Source: an uncultured Pseudomonadales bacterium (GTDB taxonomy: Bacteria; Pseudomonadota; Gammaproteobacteria; Pseudomonadales; Azotimanducaceae). Taken from it: 64,000 nucleotides of DNA. Shown here in pieces: positions 8,261 through 17,525 of this stretch. The translations under genes were made by a program, and so were the position numbers. The stretch spans positions 2,356,001 through 2,420,000 of the forward strand of contig OY282379.1 of the NCBI GenBank assembly GCA_958295875.1, written 5' to 3'. Below the pieces are notes generated by a model. That model saw only the letters and a list, made by a program, of their open reading frames with translations. It had not been told where the DNA came from and did no database searches. Within the stretch, counting starts at the first letter, position 1. Each line of letters starts with the position of its first letter.

Positions 8261-10078
8261 TCACTCGGGCAGAGTGAAGAACGCGGCGTCCTCAACGCCG
8301 AGCACAGGCACGACCAATGCGCGGTCTAGAAAGTCGTTGCGCATTTCACACGACGTCTCGGCGATCAGTGAGCAGCCGTGACAAGCTGCGCCGTGCAGTG
8401 GGCGGCTCTCCAGCGTTGCCGCACTCTCATCGGGCACGTGCTGAGCGCAGATGGGGTCGTTGGAGCACAGCGCCGCGGTGCGCAACGCATCTGCCAAGTG
8501 GTTTTCGATGTGGCGGCCCTGCTGCACCAAGCCGCCCAAAGTGCCCTCGGCATCTGGCGTGCCGGTGTACAGCAGGACGCCGTAGCGCCGCCCGCTCGGC
8601 AAGTCTTCCGCGTAGATTCGTTCGCGGATGGAGCTGACCGGATAACCGCAGCGCATGGCCAAGGCCTGCACCAGTAGATGGGCGAGCGTGTGCAGCAGCA
8701 CATACGCGCCGCCCGGAAAGGGACGCTGCGTGTTGCGCGTTTGCCGCCACATTTCGTAGCCCTTGGCCAGTTTGGTCACGCGGTCTGCCACAGCGGGACG
8801 TTCCAGCCACGCTGCCACGGCATCGGCCCCCAGTTCCACGAACACCCCCTCTCCACGGTTCTCGACAGCCGGAAACCAGCGCGGGGCCAAGGCGATCTCG
8901 GCGCGCATGACGTCGCTCTCGAAATCGCCGTGGATGTCTGGCGTCACCGCGTCCAAGCGCGTGAAGCCGATGAGCGCCAGCACTTCGCGCAGGCGATGCA
9001 GTTGGACGACCGCAGCGATGCGTTCGCCGTTGTCGGTGCCGCTTCGCCAAGCGGACTCCGGCAGTCGACGGGCGTGGAAATTGGCCTCCGTTGGCGGTTC
9101 ATCGCCATAGCCCTCGTCCGCACCAAGCAGCGCTTCGAGTTCCGCTTCTTTCAGCGGCCGCAGTTGGCCGGTGCCGCTTCTCACCTCCTCGATGGCGCGC
9201 AGCACTTGGTCGTCCTCAAAGGGAGCGAGCGCTTCGGCAACTTTCGGCACGGACTTGAACACGGTCAACTGCGCAGCGTCCTGAACCGCCTGCAGCACAT
9301 CCCAAACGGCGATCACGGCTTCTTGCACTGCCGCGCCGGTATCCGGCAGCGAGAGCACACTGGCCACTTGGGGGAAGTACGCATTGGTGGCGGTGCGAAT
9401 CAGCAGGCGGCTGTTCTGAGAACACTCCTCGTTCGTGTTGCGCCCCAGCCAAGGGCGGCTGCCACGGCATTGGCCCAAGGGATTCGCGCCGATGTCAGAT
9501 GCTTCCGAGAGGTTCCGGGACCTGCCGCATTCGCAACGCACAGTCAGTTCGCCAAGGCCACCGGTGGTGCCGCGCTCGTCCAGCCACAGTTGTCGGCGGC
9601 AACGCTCCTCCGGCCCGTGAACGAACGCCGGCCAATCCACATCGTCCACATGCCCACGCGGGCAGGCACGCACGAAGCGGGTGGGCACCACGGCGATGTT
9701 CTCGAACCTGCCGCGCTCATCCAGCGCCCTGCGCTGCACCAAGCGGCGCGACTGTTGCCGGCCTGCGCTTTCGCTGCCCGCAAAAAAACCACGCTCCTGT
9801 ACCACGAACCATTCTGGGAACCGCCACGCGCCAATGCCCTTGGCTGGCGCCCACGGTTCCGAAGGCGCGGGTGGTGGCGCATAGAGCCGCGGTGCCGGCA
9901 CCGCGGTGACGCGCTGCAGGGCCTGCGAGAGCCGCGGCTCTACGATCTCCTGCAAGTCCTTGGGCCATGTGTCCAATCCGCCGACGATGGCGGAATGTGT
10001 CGGCAAGTCGATGAGGGCACCTGGCCCGTAGGTGGTGATCACTTGGCTTTGGCGGATGCTGCCGAAAGCGCGGCTCAT
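8261..10078 (-). CDS. drmB: DISARM protein DrmB (DUF1998)
   Basis: 605 aa starting at ATG 10078, which overlaps the drmA stop as ATGA. The N-terminus (SIRQSQVITTYGPGALIDLP) and a C-terminal part with LHTLAHLLVQALA, then CxxC near the end (HGAACHGCS and a later Cys), are the DUF1998 pattern. A Cys-containing segment CRGSRPW near residue 260 precedes. DrmB is a core DISARM subunit that binds DrmA on phage DNA in the known system; its own chemistry is unclear. An open frame continues upstream of 10078 inside drmA but is not coding. The next gene downstream is a carrier, not the expected phospholipase-D-like drmC. Confidence 0.88.
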   Translation of the reverse strand: MSRAFGSIRQSQVITTYGPGALIDLPTHSAIVGGLDTWPKDLQEIVEPRLSQALQRVTAVPAPRLYAPPPAPSEPWAPAKGIGAWRFPEWFVVQERGFFAGSESAGRQQSRRLVQRRALDERGRFENIAVVPTRFVRACPRGHVDDVDWPAFVHGPEERCRRQLWLDERGTTGGLGELTVRCECGRSRNLSEASDIGANPLGQCRGSRPWLGRNTNEECSQNSRLLIRTATNAYFPQVASVLSLPDTGAAVQEAVIAVWDVLQAVQDAAQLTVFKSVPKVAEALAPFEDDQVLRAIEEVRSGTGQLRPLKEAELEALLGADEGYGDEPPTEANFHARRLPESAWRSGTDNGERIAAVVQLHRLREVLALIGFTRLDAVTPDIHGDFESDVMRAEIALAPRWFPAVENRGEGVFVELGADAVAAWLERPAVADRVTKLAKGYEMWRQTRNTQRPFPGGAYVLLHTLAHLLVQALAMRCGYPVSSIRERIYAEDLPSGRRYGVLLYTGTPDAEGTLGGLVQQGRHIENHLADALRTAALCSNDPICAQHVPDESAATLESRPLHGAACHGCSLIAETSCEMRNDFLDRALVVPVLGVEDAAFFTLPE

Positions 10079-13000
10079 GGCTGAATGTCCCGTCCGCTTA
10101 GCTCGCGCAGGTACAGGTTGACCTCGGGTTCCACGTCCCGCAGGGAGCGGTTGGCGCGAAACAGACGGTGCAGGTCGGATTCGAACTGCGTGTCCAGCAT
10201 TTCGCGCAGCAGTGGCCGGCGCCCCTTCATCTCGTATTGTTGATACTTCACAAGCACGTTGGCTTGGTGGTAGTCCTCCACGATGGATTCCCAAGCCGCA
10301 AGCAGTTCCTGCACGCGAAGTTCCACGTTGCGTCGGCGCTCAGTGCGCTCGCGCTCTTCCTCGAACGGCTGCTTGGCGACGCGTTCGGCAAAAGCGGCAG
10401 CTAGGCGGCGCTGCAACTCGATGCCTGCTTCCGCGATGTGATCCGCTCCTTCGGCTGGCGTTAGCCGACCCATGAGGTGGCGTGATAGACCGACCATCGC
10501 GCCGGCGAAACCCCGGTCCAGCGCCCGTGTCGAGAACGGCGTAACGCTGGAGGCTTCCACGGAACGATAGAACGTCTCGTGGAAGTGGCGAAAGCGCTCG
10601 TAATGGGAGCGGTCTCTCGGTTTGTGCGTGTTCAACAGCGTCGCCACCAAGCCGGGGCGATGATGGTCCCGCCCCACTCGGCTGGTGGCCTGAATATACT
10701 CGGCGTGAGACTTCGGCTGCCCCAGCACTAGCATCAGGCCGAGCCGCTGAATGTCCAAGCCCACCGAGATCATGTTGGTGGCGATGGCCCAATCCACGCG
10801 GCGCCTTTCGTGGAACATGGCTTCCAAGCGGCGCCGGGCGTCGGCGACTTTGTCTGTGGAAACACGGGAGGTGAGCTCCAGGACCTCTGATAGCTGCAGC
10901 CGGTCCCTGAATAAGCCGCGCTGCTCGCCGACACGCTTGCGCGCGCCGTAGTGTTGCACGGTGTTGCTCACTTCCTCTTCCAGAATGCGCCTGGCGCCGC
11001 CGAGCTCGCGCAGGCTGTTGAAGTACCCAAGCACGGTCATGTACGGGTCTGCGGGATTGCTTTCGTTCTTGGCTCCGCCGGCGTCTTGATGTGCCTTCTG
11101 CGCGGCCGCCATCAGCGCCAGCCAAACACGGCGCATCAGCACCTTGGGGCTGCGTCCGGTCGCCGTGATGCCGAGATAAAGCCGCGCTTCATCATCCGCC
11201 GGAATGGTTTGCGCGAAGAATGAATCTTGCCGGCGAACGCCTGAAGGCGGGAATATCTGCGTGTTGCCCCGTGCGAACAGCGCTTGGATCTGCTCTTGGG
11301 CGTGCCGCACCGTGGCCGTTGAAGCGACGATTTTCGGCCGCACGCGCACGCCCTCGCTGAGCTCGCGTGTACACAGGGCATCAATGATTGTCTCGTACAG
11401 CCCGACCATCGTGCCGAGCGGCCCGGAGATCAAGTGCAGTTCGTCTTGGATTACCAGATCGGGCGGTGGCAATGGCTGGGGCAGCTTCTCCCCAAGGCCG
11501 GCAGATTCTGCAGCGCCATAAAACCCGTGTTTGTCGTGCCGTTTGGCGCCGCCGAGCAGCTTGCCGGACTTCGCCTCCCACGGCAGGGCAGCGAACTTGT
11601 CCACGGTGGCGATCAGAAACGCTGGCAAACGCTGGTAAATGGGCTCGTCCACCCCCAGAACGGGGAGCGCCCGATCGCCGCTGAACTCGCACTCGAAGTT
11701 GGCGCACACCACCCGCAATTCGGTTGGCTTGTCGTCGTTGGGCAGCAGCGTGAAGGACTCTGGCTCGAAGGGTTTGCCACACCACGGACAATTCTCCAAC
11801 GGAATCGGTGCCGGCCTAGCTCTTGGGTTGGCCTTGAACTGGCGGGCCTTGGCGCGAGCGGTATCGGATCGGTTCTCACCCTTCCTGCCCATCACGTTGG
11901 GCGTGGCAGCTTTGCCCACCCACAGGCCGATCTCGAATGGCCAATCGCCGTAACGCTGCACGTTTTTCTCGCGCTCGAGCTCCAAGGCGCAGACCAAGCC
12001 GGCAGCGCGGCCTAGCTGGTCGAGCGTGAGCAGGCGCAATGTGTAGCGCATCACGACGCTGACGCCGGCACCGGCTTTGCCTTTGGCCTGCGGATGGCGC
12101 AGCCGCCGCAGCACCATCGCCAATGCGGCGAGGCCGAGGTACGCTTCGGTCTTGCCGCCGCCGGTGGGAAAGAACAGCAAATCCACGACGTCGCGGTGTG
12201 GATCGTTGGGATCGGCGATGCCTGCCAAGTTCAGCAGAATGAAGGCGAGTTGGAAGGCGCGCCAACAGGGTGGCTCCTCTTTGAAGGTGTCTGGCAGGCG
12301 TTGCCGCAAGGCGCGGGCTATCGCGCAGTTGGCGATGCGAAAGGCATCCAGCACGTCTTCGTCGTTCGCCAAGGCGTTGATGCCAGCGTCCATCCGGTCG
12401 GCGGCCGAGCCCGCCCGCCGCAACAGTTGCTCAGCGGTCTCGTGGCGGGTGCCGGCGAGTGCAGACAAGCCCTCGCGCTGCGATTCGATCCAAGTGCGGT
12501 ATTGCTGCACGAGCGGCATCAACGCAGCCGCGGCGGCTTGGCCGTCGGCCAGTTCGCCAAGCGCTTCCATCGATAGTTCCGCGCCCCGTACCTGTGCGGT
12601 TGCGGTGCGTTGGACGTGGGCGCGGGCGACCCATGCGGTGCGCACGCTGCGGCACGCGCCGTTCAGCAGTTCCCAATCCGCCGAAATGCCGTGCCCGGTG
12701 GCGTATTCGGGCGTGTCGGCGTAGTGCAGGTCCGCCACGTTGTCGTCCCAATCGTTTGCCTGCGGTTGGCGCGGATTCGGCCTCGGCACGAAAGGCCGTT
12801 CGCTGCGCACTTCGAGTTCCGCTTGGAAGGCGTAGGCAGTGTCCGCTAGGCGGTCCTCCGATGCCGGTTCCCGTTGGTTCACTAGGAAGATGGAGACGGC
12901 GCGCGTACCGGCTGGCATGTCTCGCAGCTTGCTCGCGTCTATCGGGCGTTCCCGAACATGGACGCGAAGACCGTTGGAGTTCGGCACGGTGTGGGCACCC

Positions 13001-13482
13001 TCGGTGCCGAGTTGCAGCCGCAGCTTGGCCTCTTTGGGCTTGCGCTGCCACAACGACATCGGCTTACCGCTCTCGTCTTCGGCGTCCGCGACGGCGTAAT
13101 CGCCCCAGCGGGCGGTGACCTCAAGCACATCGACGTTCTCGGCAACCAGAAAGCTGATGCCGATGGAGGAAGGAAAGAAGCCGCGCCGCGCCGGTCTGCG
13201 ATCCGCCGTGGACTCTTCCGCCAGCCCTGCGACGGCCGGCGTTTCGTCTAGCTCTTCTTCTTCGTCCGCATCGGCGTTCTGTTCCGGCGGCGCATCCGAA
13301 GGCACGAGAAATCCGGTGAGATACCAGTTGGAAGGCCGCACCCAGCCGGGAATGCGCTCATCGGCAAGTTCGTTGCCGGCGGGCGGGCCAATGAGGTCTA
13401 GGTTGAGGGCGTGAGCAAGGGTGGCGCGGACTTCCGCAGAGGTGGTTGGAGCGGGAATGGAGTTGCCGATGGAATCTGTCAT
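10075..13482 (-). CDS. drmA: DISARM helicase DrmA
   Basis: 1135 aa, the expected size. A P-loop FFPTGGGKTEAYLGL lies near residue 439, a DELH box (DEAD/DEAH variant, VIQDELHLISGPLG) near 681, a STATVR motif III, and a C-terminal helicase domain with ATNMISVGLDI and QATSRVGR (motifs V and VI). Several CxxC pairs between motifs I and II (ENCPWCGKPF and VVCANFEC) suggest a zinc site. DrmA is the core translocase of DISARM, which restricts incoming phage DNA. The gene is coupled to drmB by a four-base overlap. Its 5' side faces the ATPase remnant, so it probably has its own promoter in 13483-13540. Confidence 0.9.
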   Translation of the reverse strand: MTDSIGNSIPAPTTSAEVRATLAHALNLDLIGPPAGNELADERIPGWVRPSNWYLTGFLVPSDAPPEQNADADEEEELDETPAVAGLAEESTADRRPARRGFFPSSIGISFLVAENVDVLEVTARWGDYAVADAEDESGKPMSLWQRKPKEAKLRLQLGTEGAHTVPNSNGLRVHVRERPIDASKLRDMPAGTRAVSIFLVNQREPASEDRLADTAYAFQAELEVRSERPFVPRPNPRQPQANDWDDNVADLHYADTPEYATGHGISADWELLNGACRSVRTAWVARAHVQRTATAQVRGAELSMEALGELADGQAAAAALMPLVQQYRTWIESQREGLSALAGTRHETAEQLLRRAGSAADRMDAGINALANDEDVLDAFRIANCAIARALRQRLPDTFKEEPPCWRAFQLAFILLNLAGIADPNDPHRDVVDLLFFPTGGGKTEAYLGLAALAMVLRRLRHPQAKGKAGAGVSVVMRYTLRLLTLDQLGRAAGLVCALELEREKNVQRYGDWPFEIGLWVGKAATPNVMGRKGENRSDTARAKARQFKANPRARPAPIPLENCPWCGKPFEPESFTLLPNDDKPTELRVVCANFECEFSGDRALPVLGVDEPIYQRLPAFLIATVDKFAALPWEAKSGKLLGGAKRHDKHGFYGAAESAGLGEKLPQPLPPPDLVIQDELHLISGPLGTMVGLYETIIDALCTRELSEGVRVRPKIVASTATVRHAQEQIQALFARGNTQIFPPSGVRRQDSFFAQTIPADDEARLYLGITATGRSPKVLMRRVWLALMAAAQKAHQDAGGAKNESNPADPYMTVLGYFNSLRELGGARRILEEEVSNTVQHYGARKRVGEQRGLFRDRLQLSEVLELTSRVSTDKVADARRRLEAMFHERRRVDWAIATNMISVGLDIQRLGLMLVLGQPKSHAEYIQATSRVGRDHHRPGLVATLLNTHKPRDRSHYERFRHFHETFYRSVEASSVTPFSTRALDRGFAGAMVGLSRHLMGRLTPAEGADHIAEAGIELQRRLAAAFAERVAKQPFEEERERTERRRNVELRVQELLAAWESIVEDYHQANVLVKYQQYEMKGRRPLLREMLDTQFESDLHRLFRANRSLRDVEPEVNLYLRELSGRDIQP

Positions 13483-13537
13483 GGCGTCGCTGCGACAGTC
13501 GATATCTTTCAGGCAGTTTAGCGGACGGATGAGGGCA

Positions 13538-13894
13538 TCAGCGTCTTGCCCCGTTGTTCAGTTTGGTCCCGAACAAGGCCAACCGCTGGCGGACTTCGGC
13601 CTTGACGTCTTGCCCGCACCGCGCCTGCCGGTGACTAGCAGGATTGCACTGGAGAGCCCCGGACTCAAGGTCGAGATCGACCACCAGCACCCTTTTGCCT
13701 TTGTGCGCCAAGTGCCATGCCAGAACCGCCGCGGTGGTGCTGCGCTCGACTTGCGCCAGTTCGCCCGGCATCGTCGTCTGAAGTCTATCGAGTTGCGAGT
13801 TCTGCTGCCTCTCGGCGGTTGAAGGCCTCGGTAGGGTTGAGAATCCGCAGACCATCCCAATGTTAACCGCGGGCAGGATGCCGAAGAGAGCCAC
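13538..13894 (-). pseudogene. remnant fusing a MinD/ParA-like ATPase to a second P-loop ATPase
   Basis: The open frame has no credible start. Its middle reads STTAAVLAWHLAHKGKRV then LVVDLDLES, nearly the same as residues 141-167 of the MinD-like protein at 54007-55287. A shift of one base then continues SPGLSSAIL and LVTGRRGAGKT, the last matching the P-loop VITGMRGAGKT of the protein at 55284-56741. Homology spans about 13607-13750. The simplest reading is a second copy of the three-gene operon that lost roughly 1.2 kb between the two P-loops, then degraded. No homology is visible either side, including 13895-14132. Confidence 0.75.
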
Positions 13895-14132
13895 GGGGAC
13901 GGTCGCCTAGGCTCCCGTCATGGCCATCGGCTTGCGAAGGAGGTTCGAGAGGGCAAGGGGTCGACTGGCTGTGGCTTCGCCATTCGCAACAGACGAACGC
14001 GCGAGAAGATGGGCAGGCCCCCGCCATGCACGCGAATGGACACGGATGAAGTAATCCGCAACAGCGGTGTAGGCTGACATCGGTTGGCGCAATGCCCTTG
14101 GCTGGTCGGCGCCGCGTAGAGGAGGAGATGAC

Positions 14133-15161
14133 ATGGCTTCGCAAGACATCGTTCAACAGCTGGAAGAACATCTAGAAACAATCAACCAATACAAGGACGT
14201 TGAGCTGATAAGCCGTCCGGGCAGATGGGGAACAATCACATTCAAGATGGCCGAGCAAGACATTGAACTAGCGATGTCTATTGCGGCCGACTTGTCATCC
14301 ATGCCTTTGAGCTACCTCACAGATCAAGCGGCTCAAGACATCATGCGACACATCTTCAATGTCTCTGAGTATTTCAAACAGATCTATGAGTTCAAGCTTG
14401 AAGGCACATCTAAGCTTCACTACGAAATCGCTGCCCATCTCGAAAGAGCTGTAAAGGGCCTTAGTACTGCCACTAGCGACTGGATTCCCTACCTTGCGTA
14501 TAAGCGGGGTGACTTTTCTGAGAGCATCCAGCAGATCGAAACAGCTGTCAAGAACGCCGGAGCTCTAGAGGACGAGGCGAAGCGCTATGCCTATGCCTCG
14601 CGGGCGGAGGTCGACGAGATCGTAGATGCAGCCCGCGAGGCGGCCGCCAGCGCCGGCGTTGCCACGTTTACTAGCGAGTTCGACGCAGAGGCGAAGATAT
14701 TGGCAAGTGGTTCCAAAGGATGGCTTTGGGCGATTGTGGTGCTGGCCGGTGCAACAGTCGGTTGTGCCGTCTTGTCGTTCTACTGGCCATCCCTCCCAGA
14801 GGACGCCAATGGCTGGATCACGTTGCGTCATGTGGTTGCCAAGGTCTCTGTCATCGCCATCCTCTTTACGGGAACTGTTTGGTGTGGGCGAATCTACCGT
14901 GCTCTGAGGCACCAACGCTCGATCAACCGGCATCGAGCGCTCAGCCTCAAGACCTTTCAGGCATTCGTCAAGGCTACAGACGATCCCGTGACTCGCGATG
15001 CCGTCCTAACCGCGGCGACGAAGAGCATCTTCGCGAACGTGCCTACCGGCTTCGTGGAGGAGCGGGTGACAGGTCAAGATGCATCCGTGAACGTGCTCGA
15101 TATCAGCAGATCGGCAAGCAGGGGGGTGCCGACGGGGAGCGGTGCTTCGCCGAAGGAGTGA
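14133..15161 (+). CDS. two-helix membrane protein of unknown function
   Basis: 342 aa, preceded by a strong GGAGGAG ribosome site. Residues 1-190 are helical and charged; two hydrophobic segments follow (about 197-217 and 235-255), separated by a short loop, then a basic cytoplasmic-looking tail. The first half is visibly less GC-rich than the neighbours, suggesting separate acquisition. It is alone on the plus strand inside the island and converges on the protease gene 18 bp away. No family is recognised. Paired membrane helices plus a helical sensor region is a layout seen in abortive-infection effectors, but that is inference only. Confidence 0.75.
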   Translation: MASQDIVQQLEEHLETINQYKDVELISRPGRWGTITFKMAEQDIELAMSIAADLSSMPLSYLTDQAAQDIMRHIFNVSEYFKQIYEFKLEGTSKLHYEIAAHLERAVKGLSTATSDWIPYLAYKRGDFSESIQQIETAVKNAGALEDEAKRYAYASRAEVDEIVDAAREAAASAGVATFTSEFDAEAKILASGSKGWLWAIVVLAGATVGCAVLSFYWPSLPEDANGWITLRHVVAKVSVIAILFTGTVWCGRIYRALRHQRSINRHRALSLKTFQAFVKATDDPVTRDAVLTAATKSIFANVPTGFVEERVTGQDASVNVLDISRSASRGVPTGSGASPKE

Positions 15162-15179
15162 ACCCCGAGAGGAGACTTC

Positions 15180-17150
15180 TCAGGACGTCGCTCGCGCCCG
15201 AGCTCTTGCACGGACTCGCGCCTCGATCCTTGTATAGAGGCGCGGCCGGTACGCAAGCCGATCCGCTAGCGTAACCGTCAAGGCATAGGATTCTCGCTCG
15301 GACGCAAGGGGCGCTCCCCAAGCGGGGTCGTTGCGCGTCACGACGACGAACCAAGAGCTGTCCCGTGTGCTTCGTGAAGGTTGTTTGAACGTCCAAGTCG
15401 ACGACTGAACCGTGCCGCGTGACCGTTGCCGCGAGGTGACTTCTCGGTTGCTGGCCAATTCGCTCATGCTGGGATTCGTCTCCCGGTCCGTAGCAGCGTT
15501 GAAGGAACGTGCCACTTCGGCCAACGAATCGGCCTTGACGAGGTTGAATGTGATGCCGACCGCACGGTACTCGCTACGCGTCGTGCGCACCGGTGGCCTG
15601 TAGGCAAGCACAACCGTCAGTTTCCGCTCGCGCCTGCCTCCTTCCCAGAACTCGGTTGGTATGGGCACTTCGTAGAAGTGATGGCGGCGATTCTCGATCG
15701 CCTCCTCCGCCCAAAGGGTGACGCACCCGTCGAGCGACCGGTAAAGGGCAGACCGATCCACCAAGCCGTAGCCAACAAGGTTGCGAAGTGCGTCAGCGTC
15801 GTCGGCGAACCGGTCTCTGCAAGCCTGTGGCGGGCAGGCGTGGGCTACCAGCAGCGCTCGGCAGAGGTCTGGGCTTGCTTCGGGGAGTTCCGCCAATAGC
15901 CGTGCCGCGGCATGGGCCACATGCGGTGCGGCGAAGCTGGTTCCGGCATCTTGTGCCAACAACTGGCCGGCGGCGAACTCGCGCGAAGTCGAGAGTTCTC
16001 CTATGGTTTCTGGCCAAGCGCCGCCCGTGCCACGAATGTCAATGCTGTAGTTGCCGCCGTAATCCACTAGATCTGGCTTGATGGCATCGTTTACGGACGG
16101 GCCAGCCCGTGTGAAGGGCGAAGGCTGGTCGACGCGGGCCACGGGCTGGTAGCTGGGATCGTTGGGATGTCGGGCACTTTGGTAACCTTGGTCGTACCGT
16201 GCCAAAGCGCCGACCGTGAGTACGTTGAGAGCCGGAGCGGGGTCAAGGAGCGGTGCCCGTTGATTGCCTAAGTACGCGGGATACTCTGTGCGCCAGTCCA
16301 CCGGCCCCGCCTCGTCCCCTCCGAAGTTGCCAGTGGGAACTACGAACAGCACGTTTTGCTCGCGGCTGAGGGCGTCTAACGTCACCGCCAATCCCGTGAT
16401 ATGGCGTTGCTGATAGGGCTTGTTCAGGTCGCCATATGCAAGGTTGAACACGCGGCAACCGTACTGGTCAACGAAGTATCTGACGGCTTCCTCAACTTGG
16501 TTCTGAATGAGGTGCTGGTCGCCTTCATTACGGTCATCGAGGATCCGACCACTGAACAGCCTCAAGGTGGGCGTAAAACGCCGATCTCGGACGCATGCGG
16601 CAATATCGTCGTACAAGGCAATGCCTCCCACCATCGTGCCGTGCCCATGCTCGTCGGCCTCGGTGGTTCCTCTCAGAAACGTCTGAGCGTCGCCAACAGC
16701 GGGTGCCAGCATCGGATGTCCGGTAGCGAGGCCCGTGTCCAACACGACTACACCCGGCGCATCATTGGGGGGAGGCGGCACTTCACCGAACTCTTCTACG
16801 TCTGGACGCAAGAGAGATAGCTCCAAGCCCAGGCGAGGCGGCAGGTCAACTGTGCGAACATCCCGATAGTTCAGCAGGCGTTCGGCGCCGCCGGCGGAGC
16901 ATCGAACGCGGTAGAGCGTGAGGTAAGGCTGCCTCACGGCATCGAGCTGCTCGCCATGGTTCTCGACCAACCAACCCTCGAATGCCTCGCGTGCTTGCTT
17001 GAGGTCTCGATCAAGCGGCCAAAGCTCAACATCCAGCAGGAACGGGTCGGCCTCTGGAAATCCCGCTTGCTTCAGCGCCCATCCCTTCCTGTCGTCGGGT
17101 GTCCAATAGCCTAGGTCCTGAAGGGCGTACATCACGTTCTGATAGGACAC
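15180..17150 (-). CDS. subtilisin-like (S8) serine protease, main part after a frameshift
   Basis: The catalytic triad is complete: D138 (VVLDTG), H170 (HGHGT) and S405 (GTSFAAP), with N275 (PTGNFG) as the oxyanion residue, counted from the GTG at 17150. That GTG is probably not the true start: the same frame is open upstream and reads KLVKLADGGN before it, continuing the protein at 17132-17518 if one A is restored at 17178-17180. The rejoined product would be about 780 aa with a roughly 250-residue N-terminal region before the protease core. A protease of this type next to an AAA ATPase matches the IetA/IetS pair. There is no signal peptide, so it is probably cytoplasmic. Confidence 0.85.
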   Translation of the reverse strand: MSYQNVMYALQDLGYWTPDDRKGWALKQAGFPEADPFLLDVELWPLDRDLKQAREAFEGWLVENHGEQLDAVRQPYLTLYRVRCSAGGAERLLNYRDVRTVDLPPRLGLELSLLRPDVEEFGEVPPPPNDAPGVVVLDTGLATGHPMLAPAVGDAQTFLRGTTEADEHGHGTMVGGIALYDDIAACVRDRRFTPTLRLFSGRILDDRNEGDQHLIQNQVEEAVRYFVDQYGCRVFNLAYGDLNKPYQQRHITGLAVTLDALSREQNVLFVVPTGNFGGDEAGPVDWRTEYPAYLGNQRAPLLDPAPALNVLTVGALARYDQGYQSARHPNDPSYQPVARVDQPSPFTRAGPSVNDAIKPDLVDYGGNYSIDIRGTGGAWPETIGELSTSREFAAGQLLAQDAGTSFAAPHVAHAAARLLAELPEASPDLCRALLVAHACPPQACRDRFADDADALRNLVGYGLVDRSALYRSLDGCVTLWAEEAIENRRHHFYEVPIPTEFWEGGRRERKLTVVLAYRPPVRTTRSEYRAVGITFNLVKADSLAEVARSFNAATDRETNPSMSELASNREVTSRQRSRGTVQSSTWTFKQPSRSTRDSSWFVVVTRNDPAWGAPLASERESYALTVTLADRLAYRPRLYTRIEARVRARARARATS

Positions 17151-17518
17151 ATTACCGCCATCCGCAAGTTTGACCAGTTTGCCTCGAACTTGTCGAGCTG
17201 ATCGTTGGTCGCGAAGGCCAAGACGAGCTGGCCCTCTTCTTGGCTGACGATCTCGATGCCAATAGCCGCTCTCGCCAGCTCTTCGGGCAGCACCTTGTCC
17301 GTCAATTCGATCTTGATGAGGCGTCGTTCGTCATAACCGCCCACTTCGTCGTCTGTAGCCTGTCGCGCACTCTGCAGATGCTTCCTTAGCGTGTCGGCGT
17401 GGGTCTGAAAGCCATCGGGCCTCTCTCTCCCGGCTCCAAAGGGTCGGGTTCGACGCTTGGTGACTGGTTCCTCTCGCGCCAATTCCAAGTGCGGGTGGCT
17501 GTCGTCACTCTCCGCCAT
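17132..17518 (-). CDS. N-terminal part of the S8 protease, separated by a one-base frameshift
   Basis: 128 aa from ATG 17518, seven bases after the ATPase stop. The sequence up to F-E-A (residue 113) has the look of the N-terminus of the IetS-like protease family, ending with IVSQEEGQLVLAFATN. After it the frame drifts (NWSNLRMAVM) and stops. In the protease frame the same DNA gives KLVKLADGGNVSYQ, a natural continuation. The change is one A missing from an A-run at 17178-17180. It may be a real inactivating mutation, a programmed slip, or an assembly error. Confidence 0.75.
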   Translation of the reverse strand: MAESDDSHPHLELAREEPVTKRRTRPFGAGRERPDGFQTHADTLRKHLQSARQATDDEVGGYDERRLIKIELTDKVLPEELARAAIGIEIVSQEEGQLVLAFATNDQLDKFEANWSNLRMAVMCPIRT

Positions 17519-17525
17519 GTGAGGG

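Noticed and set aside
9544..10294. Upstream extension of drmB beyond 10078
   Set aside because: The extra codons lie inside drmA, and the ATGA overlap at 10075-10078 gives a normal start that matches the conserved N-terminus.
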